This document shows, piece after piece, positions 8,248-17,238 of a DNA stretch of 64,000 nucleotides. A program made the position numbers and the translations under genes. Numbering within the stretch: position 1 is the first letter of the stretch; the number at the start of each line of letters is the position of its first letter. This DNA comes from Corynebacterium sputi DSM 45148. Lineage in GTDB: Bacteria > Actinomycetota > Actinomycetes > Mycobacteriales > Mycobacteriaceae. Location of the stretch: NCBI RefSeq assembly GCF_000427865.1, contig NZ_ATYV01000014.1:1-64000 (forward strand), read 5' to 3'. A model generated the notes under the pieces. The model was not told the origin of the DNA. It searched no databases and saw only the letters and a list, made by a program, of their open reading frames with translations.

Positions 8248-9020
8248 TATGCCTTGAGGTCGTGCTTAATCATGCCGACGGTGTACTTCGCGAGGTACTT
8301 CGCCTGATTGAAGCGGTACTTCGCCCCCCACTTGGTCACCTGTGCCAGGGACTCAGTGATGAAGCCTCCAGACATCTTCGACTCGCCGTGCTTACGCTCG
8401 GTGAAGGTAATCGGGACCTCTTCGACGATGAATCCGGCAACGGCAGCGCGCCACGCCAGCTCGGTCTGGAAGAGGTAGGCGGAGGTGCCAATGCGGTCCA
8501 GGTCCAGCTTCTCGAGAACCTCACGACGGATCGCACGGTAGCCCGCGGTGACGTCGCGGACGCCAGCTCCAAGAGCCATCGAGATGTACAGGTTGCCGCC
8601 ACGGGACAGCGCTTCCCGAGAGACCGGCCAGTTCACCGTCGAGCCACCGCGGATGTAGCGGGATCCAATAACCATGTCGGCGCCACTGGCGATGCCATCC
8701 AGGAGGCGGCCGAGCTGCTCCGGCGCGTGGGAACCATCGGCATCCATCTCGCAGAGAATCGCGTAGTCGCGCTCCAGGCCCCATTCGAAACCTGCCTTGT
8801 ATGCGCCCCACAGGCCGGTCTTTTCTGCGCGGTGCAGAACATTAATGCGCGGGTTGTCTGCAGCCCGCTTGTCTGCGATGTCACCGGTTCCGTCCGGTGA
8901 GGAATCGTCCACCACCAGAACGTCGACCTCAGGCTGGGCGGCGGTCAGCCGCTCTATGACCTCCGGAAGGCTGTCCTTCTCGTTGTAGGTCGGGATGATG
9001 ACGAGAGTGCTGTCACTCAC
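8247..9020 (-). CDS. ppm1: Polyprenol monophosphomannose synthase Ppm1
   Basis: 257-residue GT2 glycosyltransferase that transfers mannose from GDP-Man to polyprenyl phosphate. It supplies the donor for lipomannan/lipoarabinomannan and protein O-mannosylation. GT-A motifs are IIPTYNEKDSLPEVI near the N-terminus, DDSSPDGT, and the metal-binding CEMDADGSH; QTELAWRAAVAG and FTERKHGESKM are typical of dolichol-phosphate mannose synthases. The GTG at 9020 was chosen for its AAAGGAG site 6 bases upstream; it overlaps the lnt stop by 8 bases. As in C. glutamicum, the catalytic (Ppm1) and acyltransferase-like (Ppm2/Lnt) units are separate adjacent genes, not a fusion as in M. tuberculosis. Confidence 0.93.
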   Translation of the reverse strand: MSDSTLVIIPTYNEKDSLPEVIERLTAAQPEVDVLVVDDSSPDGTGDIADKRAADNPRINVLHRAEKTGLWGAYKAGFEWGLERDYAILCEMDADGSHAPEQLGRLLDGIASGADMVIGSRYIRGGSTVNWPVSREALSRGGNLYISMALGAGVRDVTAGYRAIRREVLEKLDLDRIGTSAYLFQTELAWRAAVAGFIVEEVPITFTERKHGESKMSGGFITESLAQVTKWGAKYRFNQAKYLAKYTVGMIKHDLKA

Positions 9021-10533
9021 CGGGGGCTCCTTTGTCTGAAATGGGGTGGGGTCGCCGGTACAAGCTCGCGCCGAAGACAACTAACGCGAAAAGAACGAGT
9101 ACCGCTTCAACTACTACACCGTATCGTGTGGCGAAGGTCCGATCGTCCTTCAGCGGAAGAGTCGCGGTGAGAACCTTCTGTTCGAAGATCTCGGTCTCCT
9201 GTTGCACGGTGCCGTTTGGCTCCACGATAGCGCTGACACCGGAGGTTGCGGCGACGACAACGGCGCGGTCGTGCTCGATTGCCCGGAAGCGGCTCATTGC
9301 GAGCTGCTGATATGTCATGTCGGTGTAACCGAAGGTCGCGTTGTTTGTTGGGGTGGCCAGCAGGTTGGCGCCATTGTTGACCGAGTCGCGGACCGCGCGG
9401 TCGAAGATAACTTCGAAGCAGGTCGCCAGACCCACGCGGGCACCACCCGCATCGACGACAGCATCACCCTCACCTGGAGTCATGTCTCCGGCCATGTCCA
9501 CCAGCGGAGTGACCTTCCGAAGCAAGTCGCGGTACGGCATCGTTTCACCAAACGGCTGCAGATAAATCTTCTCGTGCATATCTCCCGGTCCCGTCTCGGG
9601 ATCCCAGACAACCATCGTGTTCTGCGTTCCGTTTTCGTACGAGAAGGTGCCAACGATGATCGGTACGCCAATTTCGCTAGCGGCCTCGTCAATTAGACGC
9701 TCGGCGAGTGGATCAGTGAAGGGACTTATATCGGAGGAGTTCTCTGGCCAAATCACCAAATCCGGCTGTTCCTCCTCACCGTCGCGGACCCTCTGCGCAA
9801 GTTCCTTCGTCGCGTCCACATGGTTAGACAACACCGCCCTCTGCTGAGCATTGAATTCCAGACCCAGACGAGGGACGTTGCCCTGGACGGCGGCGACGCG
9901 GATGGAGGATGGGGCGTCGTCAAGCGTGTTTTGCGGTACGACGACCCCAGCCACTACTGCCAGCACCGCAACACCGAGACCACCTGCAACGTTGAGACGA
10001 TCTCGCCCGATAATCGACACGGCAACGCCGGCGCCGATCACCGCGGCGAGGAAGGTCACCAGCGGAGCACTACCGATCGTCGCGGCCTTCTCCAGAGGAC
10101 CGCCGACCTGACCGAACGCATAGCGCAGCCACGGGAAACCACCGAAGGGCCACCGCGCAAGGACCGCTTCAAAGGCCACGATCCACGCTGCGGCACCGAG
10201 CCCGCGCAACAACAACGGCAATCGCGCTCCGAGAATCGCTCGGATGCCGAGAGCCACGAGAATCTGCAGTAGACCGAGGACAACACTCAATGCGACCCAC
10301 GGGAGCAGACCCACCATCGTCTGAATCCACGGCAACGCCGCCAGAGCCGTGGTGAACCCCCAAAGGAAACCAGCACCTGCGGTTACCTTCCACGACGGGC
10401 GCCCGGAGAGCACCACGACCATCAGTGCGACAGACACCCAACCGGCCCACCACCAACCAATGGGCTGAAATGATCCGTACAGCGCGAAGCCAGCAACTGC
10501 CGCGCCCAGCAGTCGCATGAGAGTTTGTCTCAT
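9013..10533 (-). CDS. lnt: Apolipoprotein N-acyltransferase
   Basis: 506 residues: about six N-terminal membrane helices (to about 200) and a C-terminal carbon-nitrogen hydrolase domain. The catalytic triad is visible: Glu264 in IWPENSSD, Lys322 in HEKIYLQPFGE and Cys372 in ATCFEVIFDR. Lnt adds the third acyl chain to the N-terminal Cys of lipoproteins. Its neighbour Ppm1 interacts with this protein in mycobacteria and corynebacteria. The ATG overlaps the fxsA stop by 4 bases and the stop overlaps the ppm1 start, so fxsA-lnt-ppm1 is an operon. Two lipoproteins with lipoboxes are encoded elsewhere in the window. Confidence 0.93.
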   Translation of the reverse strand: MRQTLMRLLGAAVAGFALYGSFQPIGWWWAGWVSVALMVVVLSGRPSWKVTAGAGFLWGFTTALAALPWIQTMVGLLPWVALSVVLGLLQILVALGIRAILGARLPLLLRGLGAAAWIVAFEAVLARWPFGGFPWLRYAFGQVGGPLEKAATIGSAPLVTFLAAVIGAGVAVSIIGRDRLNVAGGLGVAVLAVVAGVVVPQNTLDDAPSSIRVAAVQGNVPRLGLEFNAQQRAVLSNHVDATKELAQRVRDGEEEQPDLVIWPENSSDISPFTDPLAERLIDEAASEIGVPIIVGTFSYENGTQNTMVVWDPETGPGDMHEKIYLQPFGETMPYRDLLRKVTPLVDMAGDMTPGEGDAVVDAGGARVGLATCFEVIFDRAVRDSVNNGANLLATPTNNATFGYTDMTYQQLAMSRFRAIEHDRAVVVAATSGVSAIVEPNGTVQQETEIFEQKVLTATLPLKDDRTFATRYGVVVEAVLVLFALVVFGASLYRRPHPISDKGAPGE

Positions 10534-11018
10534 TCGTTATTCCGCTTCTCATCGTCATCGAGGAAATCTTCTGGCTCCGGGACGGTGAAATCCACGTCTT
10601 CGGGCATGTCAATGACCACCGGCTGCGCGCCCGGCTGGTGCTGCTGCACGAACATCATCGACTGGTGTGCCTGGCTTTCCAGCCACTTATTAACCTTGCG
10701 GCCGATGGCGCCGCGGATCAGGGCGCGAGTCGGCGGTATCACCATGAACAGGCCAATCACGGCAGTGACGAAGCCCGGAACGGCAATAAGGATCGATCCG
10801 ACGATCAACAGGCCGGTATCGCCCAATGTCCGGGCGGGATCCCCTCCGTGTGCGGCACGGGCGGACACCGAACGGAACTCCATCGAGGAGAACATCAGGC
10901 CAAAGAAAAACACTAGGAAGAGAGCCAAGAAGGCCCAACCCCACCCGATCCACTGAGCGACCGCCCAGAAGGCGATCGCCTCAACGAAAATGTACAGAAA
11001 TGGAAGAACCCGCATCAT
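10530..11018 (-). CDS. fxsA: FxsA family membrane protein
   Basis: 162 residues. Helices at about 3-22, 26-43 and 68-93 surround the FxsA pattern, seen in RTLGDTGLLIVGSILIAVPG and VIPPTRALIRG. The C-terminal 45 residues are acidic and cytoplasmic. E. coli FxsA relieves phage T7 exclusion by the F plasmid; the actinobacterial role is unknown. It is the promoter-proximal gene of fxsA-lnt-ppm1 and diverges from the PTS gene across a 123-bp gap. Confidence 0.87.
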   Translation of the reverse strand: MMRVLPFLYIFVEAIAFWAVAQWIGWGWAFLALFLVFFFGLMFSSMEFRSVSARAAHGGDPARTLGDTGLLIVGSILIAVPGFVTAVIGLFMVIPPTRALIRGAIGRKVNKWLESQAHQSMMFVQQHQPGAQPVVIDMPEDVDFTVPEPEDFLDDDEKRNNE

Positions 11019-11141
11019 GGCCCCAACTGTAGCTGCCGCAGCGACAGGCCCGTGGCCCGTGCTACCAGCCGCGCGTAACGTCTTCAGGGAAGACTCATCT
11101 GAGATCTACACGGGACTCAGGTTCACTTTCAGGAGCATTCC

Positions 11142-13127
11142 ATGACGACTGAGCAGGTGGCTACCCCGATCGCGGGAGAGATCATTGATCTGGCCGAGGT
11201 GCCAGATCCGATCTTCGCCAAAAAAACGATGGGTGTGGGGTTCGGGATTATCAACAGCCCGGGCGGTGATGTCCTAGCACCCGTCTCTGGAAAAGTAATG
11301 CTCGTGGCTAGGACTAAACACGCTGTGGGCATCAAAACCGAGTCTGGCCTGCAGTATCTCGTCCACCTGGGTATCGACACTGTCGAACTAGAGGGTCGAC
11401 CTTTCACCGTCGATGTGGTCAAGGGCGATGAGATCACCGTCGGCCAGAAGATCGCGACGATGGACACGAAGGTCATTGACGATGAGGGAAAGTCGACCGC
11501 GACGGTCGTGATCATCACCAACTCCAAGAAGAAGCTTGACGACGTCGACGTCACCTTCGGTGACGCCGAAGCCGGCGATACTGTGGCCACCGCACATCTC
11601 AAGGTGACGGAGGAAGTGGAGGAAAAGAAGGCGGAGGTGGAGCCGTCGTCAAGCGCACGACCTTCCGACCTCACCGGTTTCGACGCGACCGCTTGGGACA
11701 TCATCGACAACGTTGGTGGCGCGGAGAACGTCCGCAGTTTCACGCACTGCATTACGCGAGTTCGCTTCTACCTCAAGGACGAGTCCAAAGCGGACGACAA
11801 GACCGTCGCGGACCTGGACGGCGTCATCGACGTGGTCAAGGCCGGCGGGCAATATCAGGTCGTCATAGGTGCGGACGTAGAAGACGTCTACGACGCGATT
11901 GAGAATCAGCTCGGAGACAAGGCCGAGGAGGAAAAGGAGGTCCGAGAGAAACCCACCACCGCATGGGGTTGGGTGAAGTACGGATTCTCGGAACTGATCG
12001 GCGTCATCACCGGTTCGATGATTCCGATCATCGGCCTCCTCGCCGCTGCCGGAATCATCAAGGGAATTCTGTCCCTGCTGTTGACCTTCGACGTCATCAC
12101 CGATGATTCGAATACCTACCTGCTCATCGAAGCGATGAGTGACTCGGTGTTCTTCTTCCTGCCGATCTTTGTCGGCTTCACCGCAGCGAAGAGACTCGGA
12201 GCCGACCCAATCATCGTCGCGATCATCGGTGGTGTGCTCTGCTATCCCACTCTCGTCGAGATGTCAGGCGAGTCCGGCAGTGGCGCGATCCTCGGTATGC
12301 CGCTGAACTCGGACTTCTTTGGAATCCCGTTCCACATGGCTAGTTACTCGTACTCGATCTTCCCGATCATCGTCGCCGCCTGGCTGGCCTCGCTGATCGA
12401 ACCGTGGCTGAAGCGGATCATCCCGAACATGGTCCGCATGATCTTCGTCCCGCTGCTTGAGGTGGTCATCGTGTCGATGGCGATTCTCTTCATCCTCGGC
12501 CCGATCGTCATGTTCATCTCGACAGGTATCGCGGGCGCCATCCAGGGACTGTACGACCTCTCCCCGACTATCTCCGGCACGCTGATCGGTGGCTTCTACC
12601 AGGCGCTCGTGATCTTCGGCCTGCACTGGGCAGTCATTCCGCTGGTAGCGCAGGACATCGCAGTCAGCGGCAATTCGTACCTCAATGCCATCATCTCCGC
12701 GACGATGGTCGCCCAAGGTGGCGCGGTCCTGGCTGTGTTCCTCAAAACGAAAATCCAGAAGATCAAAGTGCTCTCCGGACCCGCGGCCATCTCCGCGTTC
12801 TGCGGTATTACTGAGCCGGCGATGTACGGCGTCAACCTGAAGTACGGACGCGTATTCATCATGGCGTCCATCGGTGGCGCAACGGGTGGCCTGCTCACCG
12901 GGCTGTTCAACGTGAACATGTGGGGATTCACCGGCGCCCTCATCGGATTTACCTCGTTCGTCAATCCCGAGGGGATCGACTTTAGTTTCTGGGGATATCT
13001 GATCGCCTCCGGTGTTGCTCTGGCCGTGGCCTTCACCCTGACATGGTTCTTCGGGTTTAAAGATGCGGATGTCGATAGCGAACGGGAAGTGAAAAAGGTC
13101 CGCCTCGGCAGACGAGAACCGAATTAG
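11142..13127 (+). CDS. PTS sugar permease with domain order IIA-IIB-IIC
   Basis: 661 residues containing all three PTS units. IIA (about 1-150) has the phosphorylated His75 in YLVHLGIDTVE with partner His60. IIB (about 178-255) has Cys203 in THCITRVRFYLKDESKADD. IIC (from about 265) has GSMIPIIGLLAAAGIIKG and FCGITEPAMYGVNLKYGR, the beta-glucoside/sucrose/trehalose-class signature. It imports and phosphorylates a sugar; the exact substrate (beta-glucoside, sucrose or trehalose) cannot be told from sequence. CAGGAG lies 7 bases before the ATG. The leader holds a small perfect dyad (GTCTTC/GAAGAC, 11080-11094). No regulator gene is adjacent. The IIA-first order differs from the usual BCA order of this class. 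Confidence 0.88.
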   Translation: MTTEQVATPIAGEIIDLAEVPDPIFAKKTMGVGFGIINSPGGDVLAPVSGKVMLVARTKHAVGIKTESGLQYLVHLGIDTVELEGRPFTVDVVKGDEITVGQKIATMDTKVIDDEGKSTATVVIITNSKKKLDDVDVTFGDAEAGDTVATAHLKVTEEVEEKKAEVEPSSSARPSDLTGFDATAWDIIDNVGGAENVRSFTHCITRVRFYLKDESKADDKTVADLDGVIDVVKAGGQYQVVIGADVEDVYDAIENQLGDKAEEEKEVREKPTTAWGWVKYGFSELIGVITGSMIPIIGLLAAAGIIKGILSLLLTFDVITDDSNTYLLIEAMSDSVFFFLPIFVGFTAAKRLGADPIIVAIIGGVLCYPTLVEMSGESGSGAILGMPLNSDFFGIPFHMASYSYSIFPIIVAAWLASLIEPWLKRIIPNMVRMIFVPLLEVVIVSMAILFILGPIVMFISTGIAGAIQGLYDLSPTISGTLIGGFYQALVIFGLHWAVIPLVAQDIAVSGNSYLNAIISATMVAQGGAVLAVFLKTKIQKIKVLSGPAAISAFCGITEPAMYGVNLKYGRVFIMASIGGATGGLLTGLFNVNMWGFTGALIGFTSFVNPEGIDFSFWGYLIASGVALAVAFTLTWFFGFKDADVDSEREVKKVRLGRREPN

Positions 13128-13169
13128 CAACCTATGCTGGCGGTCACACCTTGAGGAAAGGACGATCCG

Positions 13170-13601
13170 ATGAGCGTCGGAGTAACCCCCTATATCCACT
13201 TCATCAATGGCGATGCCCGCGCGGCGATGACCTTCTACCAGCACGTGTTCGGTGGCGAGTTGTCCATCGGCACCTTCGGCGAATTCGGCCAGGGCGAAGG
13301 CGACCTGGCCGACCAGGTCATGCACTCGTCTCTGTACTTTGGCCCTGGCCGTCACATCATGGCCTCAGACACGCCCCCGGAAATGGGCACGTTCAATGAA
13401 AACGGCCGCGTCGACATCTCGCTCTCCTCTGACGGCGATGACCCGGCCGACGGCGATTTCCTCGTCGAGGCCTGGGAAAAGCTCGCGGCCGACGCAGATG
13501 TGCGCCAGCCGCTAGTGGCCGCCCCGTGGGGCGACCGCTTCGGGATGTTGGCCGATCAGTTCGGCATCGTGTGGATGTTCAACATCCCGTCACCGAAATA
13601 G
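13170..13601 (+). CDS. VOC-fold (PhnB/glyoxalase-like) protein
   Basis: 143 residues of the PhnB-like vicinal-oxygen-chelate family: VTPYIHFINGDARAAMTFYQ, FGGELSIGTFGEFG, HSSLYFGPGRHIMASD and DRFGMLADQFGIVWMFNI, two beta-alpha-beta-beta-beta units. An AGGAAAGGA ribosome site lies just upstream. Members include demethylubiquinone methyltransferase-like and fosfomycin-resistance-like proteins, but many have no known activity, and the substrate here is unknown. It lies 42 bases after the PTS gene and converges tightly with cobN. Confidence 0.82.
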   Translation: MSVGVTPYIHFINGDARAAMTFYQHVFGGELSIGTFGEFGQGEGDLADQVMHSSLYFGPGRHIMASDTPPEMGTFNENGRVDISLSSDGDDPADGDFLVEAWEKLAADADVRQPLVAAPWGDRFGMLADQFGIVWMFNIPSPK

Positions 13602-16600
13602 CTAACGGCCCTCGAGATCACCTTCGGTCTCGAGGAACGTCTCCTTAAGCAGTTCCAGGCGCGCCGGATCCGGGTTCTCCCAGAGTCCTCGGTCCGCAGC
13701 CTCGAGCAGTCGCTCGGAGATGTCATGCAGTGCCCACGGGTTCGACTTCTCGAAGAACTCGCGGTTTTCCTCCACGTAGGTATCGGTGAGGGTCTCGTAC
13801 ATCCAGTCATCGAGGACATTGGTCGTGGCGTCGTACCCGAAGAGGTAGTCGACCGTCGCGGCCATTTCGAATGCGCCCTTGTACCCGTGCTTCTGCATTG
13901 CGGAGATCCAGCGCGGGTTGGCAACGCGGGCACGGAACACTCGGCGGGTCTCTTCGTGCAGGGTGCGGGTACGCACGGAGTCCGGACGCGTGGAGTCACC
14001 GATGTAGGCTTCCGGATCCTCACCGGTCAGAGCGCGAACGGTAGCGACCATGCCGCCGTGGAACTGGAAGTAGTCGTCCGAATCGGCGATGTCGTGCTCG
14101 CGGGTGTCGGTGTTCTTCGCTGCGACCTGGATGCGTCGGTACGCCGAGCGCATGTCGTCAGCGGCCTCCACTCCATCGACGCCACGGCCGTAGGCGTAGC
14201 CGCCCCAGGTGGTGTAGACGGCCGCAAGGTCGGCGTCGTCACGCCATGATCCCGAGTCGATCAGTTCCAGCAGACCGGCGCCGTAGGTGCCCGGCTTGGA
14301 ACCGAAGATGCGGCGGGTGTGGCCATCGGCTTCAGCGTGGGCGCGGATCGCGTTGTCCTCGTCGAGGCCGGCGACCAACTGCACTGCGTCGTCAAGCATC
14401 GAGATGACGTGCGGGAATGCATCGCGGAAGAAGCCGGAGATACGCACTGTAACGTCGATACGCGGGCGCCCGAGCTCCTCCAGGTCGATGACCTCCAGGC
14501 CGGTGACTCGACGCGAGGCCTCATCCCACACTGGTCGGACACCCAGCAGCGCGAGCACCTGGGCAATGTCATCGCCCGAGGTACGCATCGCCGAGGTACC
14601 CCAGACCGACAAGCCCACCGACGTCGGGTACTCGCCCTTGTCAGCGAGATACCGCTCGACGAGGCTATCGGCCAGTAGCTGACCGGTCTCCCAGGCCAAT
14701 CGCGACGGCACGGCCTTCGGGTCGACGGAGTAGAAATTCCGACCGGTCGGCAGCACGTTCACCAGGCCACGCAGAGGTGATCCGGACGGACCCGCCGGGA
14801 TGAATCCACCATTGAGCGCATGCAGAATCCGCGGAATCTCCTGCGCCGTATCGGCAAGGCGCGGCAGGATTTCATCGCGAGTAAAGGACAGAAGCTTTAC
14901 GACGCCCCCCTTCTCCGACAACTCCTCCGGCTCTTCACCGGCGATCAGCCTGCGCACAAGGTCGGTGGCGAGGGCGTCGATGTCGTCGACATCTCCCCTA
15001 CTGTCAGAGCCATCCTCGGCCAGACCGAGCGCTTCGCGCAGCCCCGGCAGGGTCCACTCGCCGCCCCAGAGCTGCCGTGCCCGAAGCATGGTCGCGACGG
15101 TTTCAGCGAGCTGATCCCCATCCGGTGCCTCACCGAGGATGTGAAGTCCACCTCGGATTGCGACGTCCTTAATCTCACACAACCAGCCATCGACGTGCAT
15201 GAGCATGTCGTCGAAGACCTCTTCGTCGGGACGCTCTTCCCATCCCAGATCACTGTCCATCTGAGCTGCGGTGATGAGCGACCAGATGTCCTGGCGGATG
15301 GCCGGCAACTTGGCCGGGTCCATGGCGGAGATGTTTTGGTGTTCGTCGAGGAGCTGCTCCAGCCGGGTGATGTCCCCGTAGGACTCCGCTCGAGCCATCG
15401 GCGGAATCATGTGCCCGACGAGGGTGGCATGGGCCCGGCGCTTGGCCTGAGTGCCTTCGCCTGGGTCGTTGATGAGGAACGGGTAGATCATCGGCAATTC
15501 GCCGATGGCCTGGTCAGGGCCACACTCTGCAGAAAGCCCAACATCCTTGCCCGGCAGCCACTCCAAGTTCCCGTGCTTGCCCATGTGGACCACGGCGTCT
15601 GCACCAAAATCGCTGCGCAGCCACTCGTAGCAGGCGAGGTAGTGGTGTGTCGGTGCCAAATCCGGATCGTGATAGATGCCGACGGGGTTGTCTCCAAAGC
15701 CACGCGGCGGCTGCACCATCACGACGACATTTCCGAAGGTCAGACCAGCGATATAGATCTGCCCATCGTGGACGTAGAGTTCGCCCGGAGCCTCACCATG
15801 CTGTTCGGTCATCTCCTCGCGCAGACACTCCGGCAGTGTGCCGAAGTACTCGCGATACTTCTCGGCCGAGAGTTTCAGTGGGTTATTTTCCATCACCTCT
15901 TCGGTGAGCCACTGCGGATCCAAGCCACCGGCGTCGATCATTGCGTGCATCAAGGTGTCGCCGTCGGCAGGCAGTGAATCGGGGTCGCCGATGTCGTAGC
16001 CGGCGTCGTGAAGCGCATGAAGAACTCGAAGCGTGGATGCCGCAGAATCCAAGCCGACGGCGTTGCCGATGCGGGCGTGCTTGGTCGGGTACGCCGACAG
16101 CACGATCGCGATCTTCTTGTCGGTGTTCTCCTTGTGCCGCAGCTTCGCGTGATTAATCGCGATGCCTGCTAGACGGGAGCAGCGCTCGCGGTCAGGTACG
16201 TAGGTGATGAGCTGGTCGTCGTCGACTTCCTTGAAGGAGAACGGCACACCGATCAATCGGCCATCGAACTCCGGCACTGCCACCTGCGTGGCAACATCCA
16301 GCGGACTCAGACCCGAATCTGCTTCTTCCCACTGATCGCGAGGTGCAGTCAAGGCCAGGCCCTGGATAATCGGGCGATCCAGCGCAGCCAATGCCGCGAC
16401 ATCCCACGACTCGTCTTCTCCGCCAGCCTGCGCCTTGGCCGGACGGGTGCCGCCGGCAGCAAGGACAGTGGTGATGATGACGTCGCAGGAGCCGAGTTCG
16501 GACAGGAGGTCATCCGGAGCGGTTCGCAATGACGCTGCATAGACCGGCACCGCCTCAAAACCTCGCTCCTCGACGGCCCCCGCAAGCGCCTCAATGTACG

Positions 16601-17090
16601 CGGTATTCCCTGCCAAGTGCTGCGCGCGGTAGTAGACGATGCCGACGCGGCCAGCTCCCCGAGTACTCTGCCGGTCCAGGTGGCCCCAACTCGGCAGGCG
16701 AACCGGCTCGGAGAACCCATGCCCGGTCAGCAACAGTGTGTCGGACAGGAAGTTATGGAGCTGTCGGAGATTTTCCGGGCCGCCCTCTGCCAAATAGGTA
16801 TGTGCGGTGGTGGCGACGTTCGCGGGGACAGTGGAGAGCTCAGTCAACTCCGCATCGGGAGCCTGCTCACCAGAGACGAAGACCGTGGGAATCCCGGAGG
16901 CACGAAGCTGATCAACACCCTCCTCCCACGCCCGACGCCCACCCAGCAGGCGAACGACCGCAATGTCGACCCCCTCCAGATCCAGTGGCCCGGACGGAAG
17001 CCTGGACGGGTTTGCCCACCGGTATTCAGCCCCCTCCGCGGCCCTGGCGGAAAGAAGATCGGTGTCAGAGGTCGACAAGAGCAGAATCAT
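13602..17090 (-). CDS. cobN: Cobaltochelatase subunit CobN
   Basis: 1162-residue large subunit of the ATP-dependent, aerobic-pathway cobalt chelatase that inserts Co2+ into hydrogenobyrinate a,c-diamide together with CobS/CobT-type AAA+ partners (not in this window). Diagnostic CobN/ChlH segments include VHMGKHGNLEWLPGKDVGLS, ILHALNGGFIPAGPSGSPLR, TGRNFYSVDPKAVPSRLAWE and WGTSAMRTSGDDIAQVLALL. Length is within the family range (1100-1270). A cobalamin riboswitch occupies the leader directly upstream, so expression should fall when B12 is plentiful. Convergent with the VOC gene and divergent from cobG. Confidence 0.95.
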   Translation of the reverse strand: MILLLSTSDTDLLSARAAEGAEYRWANPSRLPSGPLDLEGVDIAVVRLLGGRRAWEEGVDQLRASGIPTVFVSGEQAPDAELTELSTVPANVATTAHTYLAEGGPENLRQLHNFLSDTLLLTGHGFSEPVRLPSWGHLDRQSTRGAGRVGIVYYRAQHLAGNTAYIEALAGAVEERGFEAVPVYAASLRTAPDDLLSELGSCDVIITTVLAAGGTRPAKAQAGGEDESWDVAALAALDRPIIQGLALTAPRDQWEEADSGLSPLDVATQVAVPEFDGRLIGVPFSFKEVDDDQLITYVPDRERCSRLAGIAINHAKLRHKENTDKKIAIVLSAYPTKHARIGNAVGLDSAASTLRVLHALHDAGYDIGDPDSLPADGDTLMHAMIDAGGLDPQWLTEEVMENNPLKLSAEKYREYFGTLPECLREEMTEQHGEAPGELYVHDGQIYIAGLTFGNVVVMVQPPRGFGDNPVGIYHDPDLAPTHHYLACYEWLRSDFGADAVVHMGKHGNLEWLPGKDVGLSAECGPDQAIGELPMIYPFLINDPGEGTQAKRRAHATLVGHMIPPMARAESYGDITRLEQLLDEHQNISAMDPAKLPAIRQDIWSLITAAQMDSDLGWEERPDEEVFDDMLMHVDGWLCEIKDVAIRGGLHILGEAPDGDQLAETVATMLRARQLWGGEWTLPGLREALGLAEDGSDSRGDVDDIDALATDLVRRLIAGEEPEELSEKGGVVKLLSFTRDEILPRLADTAQEIPRILHALNGGFIPAGPSGSPLRGLVNVLPTGRNFYSVDPKAVPSRLAWETGQLLADSLVERYLADKGEYPTSVGLSVWGTSAMRTSGDDIAQVLALLGVRPVWDEASRRVTGLEVIDLEELGRPRIDVTVRISGFFRDAFPHVISMLDDAVQLVAGLDEDNAIRAHAEADGHTRRIFGSKPGTYGAGLLELIDSGSWRDDADLAAVYTTWGGYAYGRGVDGVEAADDMRSAYRRIQVAAKNTDTREHDIADSDDYFQFHGGMVATVRALTGEDPEAYIGDSTRPDSVRTRTLHEETRRVFRARVANPRWISAMQKHGYKGAFEMAATVDYLFGYDATTNVLDDWMYETLTDTYVEENREFFEKSNPWALHDISERLLEAADRGLWENPDPARLELLKETFLETEGDLEGR

Positions 17091-17097
17091 GCAGCGT

Positions 17098-17228
17098 GCC
17101 TTTCCCGGGGTATACGCGCCCCGCGAAGCGTGGATCGGAGGTCTGGCTGTAACAGTGGCGCGACCGCAGGGACTCTCACCCTTTTCCCCGATTGTGGACT
17201 ATGTCGGATTCTACGTTGCCGCGTCGTA
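17098..17228 (-). promoter_or_regulatory. Cobalamin (B12) riboswitch in the cobN leader
   Basis: Read on the minus strand, the leader contains the conserved core of the cobalamin riboswitch: GGGGAAAAGGGTGAGAGTCC, then GCGGTCGCGCCACTGTTACA, then a B12-box-like AGCCAGACCTCC (around 17133-17145). After it comes a GC-rich hairpin-forming stretch (GGGG/CCCC around 17106-17122) ending a few bases before the cobN ribosome site, which suggests control of translation start. It lies wholly in the 148-bp divergent cobN-cobG gap and is oriented to control cobN only. Confidence 0.9.
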
Positions 17229-17238
17229 CGATTGAGGC

